64,000 bases of DNA from Pseudomonas sp. 2FG (GTDB taxonomy: Bacteria > Pseudomonadota > Gammaproteobacteria > Pseudomonadales > Pseudomonadaceae): the NCBI RefSeq assembly GCF_005502935.1, contig NZ_SCMP01000008.1, positions 1 through 64,000 on the forward strand, read 5' to 3'. Under the pieces are notes generated by a model, which had not been told where the DNA came from, made no database searches, and saw only the letters and a program-made list of their open reading frames with translations. A program made the translations under genes and the position numbers. Below are positions 18,098 through 25,674 of this stretch, one piece after another. How positions within the stretch are numbered: position 1 is the stretch's first letter; every line of letters starts with the position of its first letter.

Positions 18098-19588
18098 ATG
18101 ACCGACACCCGCGACACCTGGGCCGCCCGCGCGGCGACCCTGAATATCGAAGGCCGCGCCTTTATCGCCGGCGAATACTGCCAGGCGGCGGACGCTGCAC
18201 TGTTCGCCTGCCACAGCCCGCTGGACAACCGTCTGCTGCAACAGGTGACGCGCTGCTCGGCCGAAGAGGTCGAGCGCGCCGTGGGCAGCGCGCGCAGAAG
18301 CTTCAACAGCGGCGCCTGGGCGCAGGCCACCGCGCGCGAGCGCAAGGCCGTGCTGCTGCGCTGGGCCGCGCTGATCGAGGCGCACAACGACGAGCTGGCG
18401 CTGCTGGAAACCCTGGATGCCGGCAAGCCGATCACGGACACCTGCGAGGGCGATATCCCGGCCGTGGTCTATTGCCTGCAATGGTTCGCCGAGGCCATCG
18501 ACAAGCTGCACGACGAGCTGATCCCCAGCGAGCGCGACTTCCTCGGCATGGTCAGCCGCGAGCCGATCGGTGTGGTGGCGGCCATAGTGCCGTGGAACTA
18601 CCCGCTGCTGATGGCCGCGTGGAAGTTCGCCCCGGCCCTGGCCGCCGGCAACAGCCTGATCCTCAAGCCCTCGGAGAAGTCGCCGCTGACTGCCATCCGC
18701 GTCGCCGAACTGGGTCGCCAGGCCGGCCTGCCGGCCGGGGTGTTCCAGGTGCTGCCGGGCTTTGGCGACGTCGGTCAGCGTCTGGCCGAACACCCGGACG
18801 TGGACTGCCTGGCCTTCACCGGCTCGGGGCCGACCGGCCGGCGCATCCTGCATGCCGCCGCCGACTCCAACCTCAAGCGGGTGTGGCTGGAACTGGGCGG
18901 CAAGTCGCCGAACATCGTCCTCGCCGACTGCCCGGACCTGCCGCGTGCGGCCAAGGCCGCCGCCGCCGCCATCTACAGCAACATGGGCGAGGTGTGCAGC
19001 GCCGGCTCGCGCCTGCTGGTGCAGCGCGGCATCCAGGCCGAGCTGAGCGCGCTGATCCGCGCCGAGCTGGCCGACTACCAACCCGGCGACCCGCTGGACC
19101 CGGCCACGCGCATGGGCGCGCTGATCGACCAGGGCCAACTGCAACGGGTGCTGCAGTTCGTCGACAGCGGCCGCGACGAAGCCGAGCTGCTCGGCGGCGG
19201 CCAGGTGGCCCGCGCGAGCAGCGGCGGCTTCTACCTGGAGCCGACCCTGTTCGCCTGCGCCGACCAGCGCCCGCGCATCGCCCGCGAGGAAATCTTCGGC
19301 CCGGTGCTGTCGATCATCCCCTTCGACGAGCCGGACGAGGCCGTGAGCCTGGCCAACACCAGCGAGTTCGGCCTGGCCGCCGCGGTGTGGAGCGCCGACT
19401 TCGCCCGCGCCCATGAGCTGTCGCGCCAGCTGCGCGCCGGCACCGTATGGATCAACTGCTACGACGAGCTGGCTGACATGAACTTCCCCTTCGGCGGCTA
19501 CAAGCAGTCCGGCAACGGCCGCGACAACTCGCTGCACGCGCTGGAGAAGTACAGCGAACTGAAAACCACCATCGCCCGCCTGCGCTAG
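18098..19588 (+). CDS. Aldehyde dehydrogenase, PuuC/KauB-like
   Basis: NAD(P)-dependent oxidation of an aminoaldehyde to the acid. It is 496 residues; the catalytic Cys is C300 (NMGEVCSAGSR) and the general-base Glu is E265 (WLELGGKS). PWNYPL (166-171) and EEIFGPVLS are cofactor and core motifs. ATG 18098 is preceded by ACAGGAAG. The aldehyde is expected from the aminotransferase immediately upstream. Length and sequence style resemble the gamma-aminobutyraldehyde/KauB group of polyamine catabolism. Confidence 0.92.
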   Translation: MTDTRDTWAARAATLNIEGRAFIAGEYCQAADAALFACHSPLDNRLLQQVTRCSAEEVERAVGSARRSFNSGAWAQATARERKAVLLRWAALIEAHNDELALLETLDAGKPITDTCEGDIPAVVYCLQWFAEAIDKLHDELIPSERDFLGMVSREPIGVVAAIVPWNYPLLMAAWKFAPALAAGNSLILKPSEKSPLTAIRVAELGRQAGLPAGVFQVLPGFGDVGQRLAEHPDVDCLAFTGSGPTGRRILHAAADSNLKRVWLELGGKSPNIVLADCPDLPRAAKAAAAAIYSNMGEVCSAGSRLLVQRGIQAELSALIRAELADYQPGDPLDPATRMGALIDQGQLQRVLQFVDSGRDEAELLGGGQVARASSGGFYLEPTLFACADQRPRIAREEIFGPVLSIIPFDEPDEAVSLANTSEFGLAAAVWSADFARAHELSRQLRAGTVWINCYDELADMNFPFGGYKQSGNGRDNSLHALEKYSELKTTIARLR

Positions 19589-19615
19589 CGGCACCGCCTT
19601 TTCCCGGAGTCTCCG

Positions 19616-21679
19616 ATGTCCCAACACACCCGTAACCTGGAACGCCTGCTGCACCCCAAGAGCATCGCCGTGGCCGGCGGCAGCGTGGCCGCCGAAGTGA
19701 TCCGCCAGTGCCGCAAGATCGGCTTCCAGGGCCAGATCTGGCCGATCAACCCGCGCCGCGAGGAGATCGAGGGCCTGCCCTGCTACGCCGACGTGGCCGC
19801 CCTGCCCGGCGTGCCGGACGCCGCCTTCCTCGCCGTGCCGCGCGCAGAAACCCTCCCGCTGGTGGCCGGCCTGGCCGCGCGCGGTGCCGGCGGCGCGGTG
19901 TGCTACGCCTCCGGCTTCGCCGAAGTCGGTGGCGACGGCGTGGCCCTGCAGCAGGAGCTGCTGGCCGCCGCCGGCGACCTGGCCCTGCTCGGCCCCAACT
20001 GCTACGGCCTGCTCAACTACCTGGACGGCTGCGCCCTGTGGCCCGACCACCAGGGCGGCCAGCGCGTCGAGCGCGGCGTGGCGATCATCACCCAGAGCGG
20101 CAACCTGGCGCTCAACCTGTCGCTGCAGCAGCACCACCTGCCGATCGCCTACATCATGGCCCTGGGCAACAAGGCGGTGACCGATTTCCACCACTGCATC
20201 GAGGCCCTGCTGGAAGACCCGCGCGTCACCGCCATCGGCCTGCATATCGAGGGCCTCGGCGACGTCGCCGCGTTCTCGCGCGCGGCGCACAAGGCGTTGC
20301 AGCGCGGCGTGCCGATCATCGCCCTGAAAGCCGGCTCGTCGAGCATCGGCGCCCAGCTCACCGCCAGCCACACCAGCTCCCTGGCCGGCGCCGACGCGCT
20401 CTACGACGCGCTGTTCCAGCGCTTCGGCGTGGCCCGCGTGGAGGACCTGGCGGGTTTCCTGGAAACCCTCAAGCTCTTGCATGTCTGCGGGCCATTGCAC
20501 AGTCGCCGGGTCGGCGCCCTGGCCTGCTCGGGCGGCGACGCCTCGCTGCTGGCCGACCTCGGGCAGAGCTGTGGGGTGGACTACCCGGCGCTGGACGCCG
20601 TCACCCGCGAACGCCTCGGCGCGGTACTCGGGCCGCTGGTGCCGCTGCACAACCCGCTGGACTACCAGACCTATATCTGGGGCAACGTGCCGGCGCTGAC
20701 CGACTGCTTCGCCGCCATGGCCCAGGCCGACACCGACCTCAACCTGCTGGTGATGGACTTCCCCGACAGCCAGCAGGAAAGCATCGAGGGCTGGGACGAG
20801 TCGGTCAGCGGCTTTATCCAGGCCCATCGGCTACAGCCCAAGCCGGCGGTCTTCGTCAGCAGCATGGCCGAACTGATGAACCGCCCCGCCGCCCAGCGCC
20901 TGCTGGCCGCCGGCATCGCGCCGATGCAAGGCATGCGCGAAACGCTGCGGGCGATCGCGGCCGCCGCCGCTATCGGCCAGCGCCGCGCCCAGCTGGCCGC
21001 GGTCGATCCGCTGCCGGCGCCGACGGCCCTGCGCCAGGGCGAGGCCGGCATGCTCGACGAGTACAGCGCCAAGCGGCAGTTGGCCGCCTGCGGTCTGGCG
21101 ATTCCCGCCGGGCATCTGGTGGTCACGCTTGAGGCAGCGCTGCAGGCCGCCGAGCTGATCGGCTACCCGGTGGTGCTCAAGGCGGTGTCCAGCGAGCTGG
21201 CGCACAAGACCGAGCTGGGCGCGGTCAAGCTCAACCTGCGCGATGCGCAGCAGCTGGCCGGCGCATTCAGCGAGCTGGCGGCGAACTTCGCGCAGTTCCT
21301 GGTGGAGAAGATGGCCGCCGGCGTGGTCGCCGAGCTGCTGGTCGGGGTCACCCGCGACCCGCAGTTCGGCCTGGCCCTGACCCTGGGTGCCGGCGGCATC
21401 CTGGTGGAGCTGCTGGCCGACGCGCGCACCCTGCTGCTGCCGGCCTCGCGCGGCGAGATCGAACAGGCGCTGCGCGAACTGCGCTGCTTCGCCCTGCTGG
21501 ACGGCTACCGCGGCAAGGCCAAGGCCGATATCCCGGCCCTGGTGGACGCCATCGAAGCCATCGCCCGCTACGCCCAGCGCAACGCCGAGCGCCTGCTGGA
21601 ACTGGACGTCAACCCGCTGCTGGCCCTGGAGCAAGGCGCGGTGGCGGTGGATGCGTTGGTGCGCCTGGTGCAGGACTGA
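19616..21679 (+). CDS. NDP-forming acyl-CoA synthetase (acetate-CoA ligase family)
   Basis: Joins an organic acid to CoA with ATP through a phospho-His intermediate. It is 687 residues with fused subunits: a CoA-binding Rossmann domain (LHPKSIAVAGGS, about 12-23), a ligase domain with SGN and the candidate catalytic His in ASHTSSLAGADALYDALF (about 246), and a C-terminal ATP-grasp domain (EYSAKRQLAACGLAIPAG, then ELDVNPLLAL). It follows the aldehyde dehydrogenase by 27 bases with CCGGAG before its ATG. In context it would activate the acid made by that enzyme for the acyl-CoA dehydrogenase at the head of the operon. Confidence 0.88.
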   Translation: MSQHTRNLERLLHPKSIAVAGGSVAAEVIRQCRKIGFQGQIWPINPRREEIEGLPCYADVAALPGVPDAAFLAVPRAETLPLVAGLAARGAGGAVCYASGFAEVGGDGVALQQELLAAAGDLALLGPNCYGLLNYLDGCALWPDHQGGQRVERGVAIITQSGNLALNLSLQQHHLPIAYIMALGNKAVTDFHHCIEALLEDPRVTAIGLHIEGLGDVAAFSRAAHKALQRGVPIIALKAGSSSIGAQLTASHTSSLAGADALYDALFQRFGVARVEDLAGFLETLKLLHVCGPLHSRRVGALACSGGDASLLADLGQSCGVDYPALDAVTRERLGAVLGPLVPLHNPLDYQTYIWGNVPALTDCFAAMAQADTDLNLLVMDFPDSQQESIEGWDESVSGFIQAHRLQPKPAVFVSSMAELMNRPAAQRLLAAGIAPMQGMRETLRAIAAAAAIGQRRAQLAAVDPLPAPTALRQGEAGMLDEYSAKRQLAACGLAIPAGHLVVTLEAALQAAELIGYPVVLKAVSSELAHKTELGAVKLNLRDAQQLAGAFSELAANFAQFLVEKMAAGVVAELLVGVTRDPQFGLALTLGAGGILVELLADARTLLLPASRGEIEQALRELRCFALLDGYRGKAKADIPALVDAIEAIARYAQRNAERLLELDVNPLLALEQGAVAVDALVRLVQD

Positions 21680-21723
21680 GCAGCCGCCTCCACGGCTTTG
21701 CGCTCGGTGCCGACAGAGCCCCT

Positions 21724-21763
21724 CTCCCTCTCCCTCTCCCGTAAACGGGAGAGGGAGAGGGAG
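21724..21763. repeat. 18-bp purine/pyrimidine hairpin
   Basis: CTCCCTCTCCCTCTCCCG pairs perfectly with its complement across a TAAA loop. It separates the acyl-CoA synthetase gene from the DMT transporter gene. There is no T-tract, so it looks more like a dispersed palindromic element or mRNA-stabilising hairpin than a standard terminator. Confidence 0.6.
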
Positions 21764-21819
21764 CAGACCGCGCCAGGCATAGGCCATGCACGGCCTCCTC
21801 CCCAGACCGCAGGCCCTCC

Positions 21820-22695
21820 ATGCATTCGATCTCCCTCGAACAACGCCAGGGCATCCTGCTACTGCTGCTGGCCTATTTCGTCTACGCCTGTGGCGATGCC
21901 GCGGCCAAGTGGCTGGTGGCAAACATCAGCGTGTGGCAGATACTCGCCATGCGCAGCCTGTTCGGCCTGACCTACGGCCTGGCGCTGGGACGCCGCGCCA
22001 CCCTCGCCCGCCTGGGCGATGCCGGGGTGCAATGGCGGCTGCTGCCGATGAACCTGTGCAACCTGGCCGGCTGGGCCTGCTTCTACAGCGCCGCCAGCGG
22101 CCTCGACCTGACCCAGCTGTACAGCCTGTATTACCTGACCCCGCTGATCAGCACCCTGCTGGCCGGTCCCATGCTCGGCGAACGGGTGGCGCCGCTGGCC
22201 TGGTTCAGTTGCGCCCTGGGCCTCGTCGGGGTGTTGCTCGCCGGGCCGCCACTGGCCAGCCTGCCGGCCCTGCAAGTACTGCTGCCGGGACTACTGACGC
22301 CGCTGTTCTGGGCGCTGACCGCGGTGCTCTACCGGCGCAACGTGGCCAGCCACAGTGATGCGCAGCTGATGGCCAGCAATAACCTACTGATGCTGCTGGT
22401 CTGCGCCCTGCTGCTGCCTTGGGTCTGGCAACCGTTGCGGGTGTCGGACTGGCTGCTGTTGCTGCTGCTCGGTGTGCTCGGTGCGACAGCTAACCTGCTG
22501 TACATCATGGCCATCCGCCGCCTGCCGCTACCGCTGGCCAGCCCGATCTCATTCTCGTCGCTGCTCTGGTCGCTGCTGCTCGGTTATCTGATCTGGGATG
22601 CCTGGCCGAGCTGGAATCTGTGGCTAGGCGCGGGGTTGGTACTGACGGCCGCGGTGCTGTCACTGCTGGGCAGCCGCCGCCAAGCACGCGCGTAG
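21820..22695 (+). CDS. EamA/DMT-superfamily membrane transporter
   Basis: Predicted ten-helix inner-membrane carrier, 291 residues, from two EamA repeats (about 12-140 and 155-285). RSLFGLTYGLALGRR and YYLTPLISTLLAGPMLGER are typical of the family. Members usually export amines, amino acids or metabolites. It lies on the same strand as the amine-catabolic operon, separated by a hairpin. It could export a toxic intermediate or import a related solute; neither is provable here. Confidence 0.85.
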   Translation: MHSISLEQRQGILLLLLAYFVYACGDAAAKWLVANISVWQILAMRSLFGLTYGLALGRRATLARLGDAGVQWRLLPMNLCNLAGWACFYSAASGLDLTQLYSLYYLTPLISTLLAGPMLGERVAPLAWFSCALGLVGVLLAGPPLASLPALQVLLPGLLTPLFWALTAVLYRRNVASHSDAQLMASNNLLMLLVCALLLPWVWQPLRVSDWLLLLLLGVLGATANLLYIMAIRRLPLPLASPISFSSLLWSLLLGYLIWDAWPSWNLWLGAGLVLTAAVLSLLGSRRQARA

Positions 22696-22699
22696 TAGA

Positions 22700-22723
22700 G
22701 GAGGGGGCTTGAGCGCCCCCTCC
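22700..22723. terminator. Hairpin between convergent genes
   Basis: A 9-bp GC stem (GGAGGGGGC with GCCCCCTCC) and a six-base loop lie between the plus-strand DMT transporter and the minus-strand TetR gene. No T-run follows, but the position fits a shared terminator. Confidence 0.5.
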
Positions 22724-22743
22724 CAGTTGGAGAGGGGAAGCGG

Positions 22744-23382
22744 CTAGGCGTAGAGCCGCTCGACGAAATCGGAGCAGGCCTGGGCGGCCTCTTCGCCGGT
22801 GAAGGCCGAGGGGTCGAGGTACCACTGATTCCAGAAGCCATCGATCATCGCCAGCAACGACAGGGTCGCGAGGCGGCTGTTGATGGTCTTGCCGCGCTTC
22901 TGCGCGATGGCCTCGAAGATCTTCTGGTAAGTCGCGATGTCTTCGGCGAAGAGCTCGCGGTTGAGGCGCTTGAGGGTCGGCGACTTGGCGATCACGCTGC
23001 CGAAGCCGACCCAGACGCCGATGTAGTCATGCTTGAACAGGGCCGGGCCGAAGGAGGCGCGGATGATCGAGCGCAGCTTGTCCTCCGGGTCGCGCTCGGC
23101 GCCGAGCAGCATACCCTTGGTCTGAAAGCTCCATTCCTCGCAGAGTTCCTTGTAGGCCTGGCGGATCAGCTCGTCCTTGCTCTGGAAGTGATGGTTGATC
23201 AGCCCGCGCGACACCTGGGCCTCACCGCAGATCTTGTCGATGGTGCTGCCGGCATAGCCATATTTGGCGATCGAGCGCATGGTCGCCTGGATCAGCGATT
23301 TGCGCCGTATTTCGACCACCTCGCGCACACGTGGCTCGGTGGTCCGCTTAGGCTTGGCTCGGGTGGGTTCCATGCTGGTCAT
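22744..23382 (-). CDS. BetI-like TetR-family regulator
   Basis: DNA-binding repressor of about 212 residues. The HTH reads IRRKSLIQATMRSIAKYGYA, then GSTIDKICGEAQVSRGLINHHFQSKDELI, strongly reminiscent of BetI, the choline-pathway repressor. BetI-type proteins bind TGAAC/GTTCA palindromes, and such boxes occur at 12041, 24761 and 25489 in this block. I chose ATG 23382; ATG 23373 is equally possible, and neither has a strong Shine-Dalgarno. The frame is open further upstream without support. It is the likely repressor of the block. Confidence 0.85.
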   Translation of the reverse strand: MTSMEPTRAKPKRTTEPRVREVVEIRRKSLIQATMRSIAKYGYAGSTIDKICGEAQVSRGLINHHFQSKDELIRQAYKELCEEWSFQTKGMLLGAERDPEDKLRSIIRASFGPALFKHDYIGVWVGFGSVIAKSPTLKRLNRELFAEDIATYQKIFEAIAQKRGKTINSRLATLSLLAMIDGFWNQWYLDPSAFTGEEAAQACSDFVERLYA

Positions 23383-23531
23383 AGAGTTCAATTCACTGCT
23401 GCGCCTGGGGCATGGCCGCCAGGCATATCCATTCGGGGGCGAAGACGTGGCTGGCGGCACCTTCCTGTCGGCCGCCAGTCGGCGCACATGATAGCGCGGC
23501 CGCGCTCGACAAGCGCGGCCGGCTACTCGCT

Positions 23532-24626
23532 TCAGCTGTCAGACTTGAAGCGCAGCCAGTACTTGTTCATCACCTTCTGCACCTTGGGGGCGATGGGCAG
23601 GAAGATAAAGGCCGAGGCGATGTCCTCGTCCTTGGGGAACACCGTGTTGCTGGCCTGCAACTCCGGGCTCACTAAGGGTTTGGCAATCAGCACAGCGGTG
23701 GTGTAGGTGATGTGGTTGGTGGTGCTGGCGGCAATTTCCTTGCTCAGCAGGTGGTTGATCCACTTGTAGGCGTTGTCCTTGTTCGGCGCGTCCTTGGGGA
23801 TACCCATCAGGGTGAACCACACACCGGTCGCCCCCTTGGGCGTCAGGTAGACGATCTCGTCCGGCAGCTTGGCTTCGGCCATGCGTTGCTGGATCACCGT
23901 GGCATCGCCGGACCAGCCGGCGGCGATGCAGATGTCGCCGCTGACCACGTCGTTGAGGTAGGAGGTGCTGAACTGGGTGATGTAGGGGCGCACCTTCTTC
24001 AGTTCCGCATAGGCGGCCAGGTAGTCGGCCACGTCGGTGCTGTTGGGGTCGCGCCCCAGATGGGCGAGGACGATGGGGAACACGTCGCTGGCCGAGTCCA
24101 TCAGCGAGATGCCGCACCGGCTCAGTTTCTGCGCGTTGACCGGGTCGAGAATCAGGTCCCAACCCTCGATCTTGGCATCCGCGCCGAGCACCTCGCGGAC
24201 CTTGGTCATATTCACAATCAGGCCGTCGGTACCCCACACATAGGGCACCCCGTACTGGTTCTGCGGGTCCTGCTGGGCCAGCTTTTCCATCAACACAGGG
24301 TCGAGGTTGGTGCGGTTGGGAATCTTCGACCAGTCGAGCTTCTCGTAAACCCCGGCCTCGATCTGCTTGGCCATAAAGGTCGAAGAGGGATAAACCACGT
24401 CGTAGCCGGTGTTACCACCGAGCAGCTTGGCCTGCAGGGTCTCGTCGCTGTCCAACACGTCGTACTTGACCTTGACTCCACTGCTGGCCTCAAAGCTTTC
24501 CAGAGCCTCCGGCGAAACGTAGCCGGACCAGTTGACGATGTTCAGTTCGTTGGCGGCCAGCGCCGTAGCGGCGCAGGTCGACAGCAGCGCGCCGGCGAGC
24601 CAGTGGTTGAGTCGGCGATCGTTCAT
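23532..24626 (-). CDS. PotF-like periplasmic binding protein 1
   Basis: Periplasmic receptor of the spermidine/putrescine family, 364 residues, with a signal peptide ending near ALAA (residue 25). It begins ELNIVNWSGYVSPEALESFE and retains GWSGD. Compared with E. coli PotF as I remember it, the Asp after Trp-Ser becomes Gly (NWSG) and the FFD Asp becomes Thr (WFTLMGIP). These carboxylates hold the amino groups of putrescine, so the ligand is likely different. ATG 24626 was chosen for the signal peptide. A TGAAC-type box lies about 135 bases upstream. It probably feeds the PotABC channel at 13692-16659. Confidence 0.88.
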   Translation of the reverse strand: MNDRRLNHWLAGALLSTCAATALAANELNIVNWSGYVSPEALESFEASSGVKVKYDVLDSDETLQAKLLGGNTGYDVVYPSSTFMAKQIEAGVYEKLDWSKIPNRTNLDPVLMEKLAQQDPQNQYGVPYVWGTDGLIVNMTKVREVLGADAKIEGWDLILDPVNAQKLSRCGISLMDSASDVFPIVLAHLGRDPNSTDVADYLAAYAELKKVRPYITQFSTSYLNDVVSGDICIAAGWSGDATVIQQRMAEAKLPDEIVYLTPKGATGVWFTLMGIPKDAPNKDNAYKWINHLLSKEIAASTTNHITYTTAVLIAKPLVSPELQASNTVFPKDEDIASAFIFLPIAPKVQKVMNKYWLRFKSDS

Positions 24627-24760
24627 TGTTGTTGTCCTCGCACTTGCATCTAGTGAGCCACAGTGCCTGGCCGGCAGAACCACCAGAACACCTCGACGAC
24701 CCCCTGCGCCCGAGCATTCAGCCGCGGCAAATTGGGTCTTTCATCACCCTACTACTAAAT

Positions 24761-24771
24761 AAACGTTCAAT
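24761..24771. promoter_or_regulatory. TGAAC-type box upstream of PotF-like gene 1
   Basis: AAACGTTCAAT contains the palindrome AACGTT and the CGTTCAAT half-site shared with 12041-12076 and 25489-25502. It lies about 135 bases upstream of the PotF-like start, in an A/T-rich patch. The rest of the 24627-24875 gap shows nothing else recognisable. Confidence 0.45.
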
Positions 24772-24875
24772 CAATTAGCCAATTGCGACTTGCGACCAGC
24801 GTGCACAGCCCGCAGCAGCGCTGGCCTGAAGGGCGTATCAAGGGGTGCAGCGGTAGCGCAAAAAGCCCGACAGGC

Positions 24876-25430
24876 TCAGGAAAACACCCAGAGAATGCGC
24901 GTCGGCGTGTCGCCAGGGTTGAGGTAGTGGTGTGGCCGCGAGGAGAGAAACTGGAAGCTGTCGCCGCTGCGCAGCTCCAGGCATTCGTCGTCCACCCACA
25001 GGCGCAACTGGCCTTCCAGCACGTAGCCGCCCTGCTCGCCCTCGTGGCTGCTGGCCTCATCGCTGGAGCGCGCGCCCGGCTCCAGTTCGGTCAGCAGCAT
25101 GTGGAACTTGCCGGACATCAGCGGCGACAGCAGTTGGTCGCTGATACCGCCGCGGTAGCTCAGCGAGCGCCGCTCGCTGGGGTGTACCACCAAGCTGTGG
25201 GCCGGCTCCGCGGTGGGCGTGAAGAAGAAGCGGTAGTCCACCCCGAGCAGCTCGGCGATCGCCGAGACGTCCTCGATGCTGGGGTTCGACAGGCCGCGCT
25301 CGATCTGCGAGACGAAGCCCACCGAGCGACCGATGCGGTCCGCCACCTGTTGCAGGCGCACGCCGCGCCGCTTGCGCAGATCGCGGATGCGCAGGCCGAG
25401 GCCAGAGTCAGTCATAAGGTTGTTCCACAT
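24876..25430 (-). CDS. XRE-cupin transcriptional regulator (PuuR-like)
   Basis: Regulator of 184 residues with an N-terminal lambda-repressor HTH (IRDLRKRRGVRLQQVADRIG, then RSVGFVSQIERGLSNPSIEDV, about residues 14-55) and a C-terminal cupin sensor (GGYVLEGQLRLWVDDECLEL, then RSGDSFQFLSSRPHHYLNPG). The architecture matches PuuR and related amine or amino-acid regulators. The first Met is at 25430; a second at 25415 (MTDSGLGLR) is equally plausible. It is divergent from the trimethylamine/histamine dehydrogenase-like gene, with a tandem pair of 25-base palindromes between them, so autoregulation and control of the divergent gene are likely. Confidence 0.88.
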   Translation of the reverse strand: MWNNLMTDSGLGLRIRDLRKRRGVRLQQVADRIGRSVGFVSQIERGLSNPSIEDVSAIAELLGVDYRFFFTPTAEPAHSLVVHPSERRSLSYRGGISDQLLSPLMSGKFHMLLTELEPGARSSDEASSHEGEQGGYVLEGQLRLWVDDECLELRSGDSFQFLSSRPHHYLNPGDTPTRILWVFS

Positions 25431-25488
25431 CGGTCAGAGACCCCCATTCTAAGCCAGCAAGGGAAACTTGAAGAATTGCAAAATTTAC

Positions 25489-25502
25489 TGAACAATCGTT
25501 CA
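25489..25502. promoter_or_regulatory. TGAAC-N4-GTTCA operator (putative BetI-like site)
   Basis: TGAAC and GTTCA form a clean inverted repeat with spacer AATC, followed by AATAC. It lies about 60 bases upstream of the XRE-cupin start and 170 before the flavoenzyme start. It shares its half-site with two other boxes in the block. Confidence 0.6.
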
Positions 25503-25556
25503 ATACAACGAAAGCAGACTCCGGACAACCCCGCCTAGCGGCCACCCCGAATCGAT

Positions 25557-25604
25557 ATGAAAATTTTATATACTTTTTCATGAAAATGTTTTTATATTTT
25601 TCAT
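25557..25604. promoter_or_regulatory. Tandem pair of 25-base palindromic operators (copies 2 and 3)
   Basis: Copy 2 (25557-25581) has arms ATGAAAAT/TTTTTCAT and copy 3 (25580-25604) has arms ATGAAAAT/TTTTTCAT. Each arm pair is 8 bases across a 9-base A/T spacer, matching in length the copy at 12253-12277. The two overlap by two bases, which would place bound dimers on neighbouring turns of the helix. They lie between the divergent XRE-cupin regulator and the flavoenzyme. Confidence 0.65.
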
Positions 25605-25674
25605 AACAGCAAAAGCGCTGCCCATAACAATAGGGTGCCTGCCTGCAGGCGCACCGCAGCCGAGGAAGCCTCAC

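Noticed and set aside
17738..20827. A long minus-strand open frame of about 1000 codons opposite the aldehyde dehydrogenase and acyl-CoA synthetase.
   Set aside because: Antisense shadow; no motif, and the plus-strand genes have full active-site motifs.
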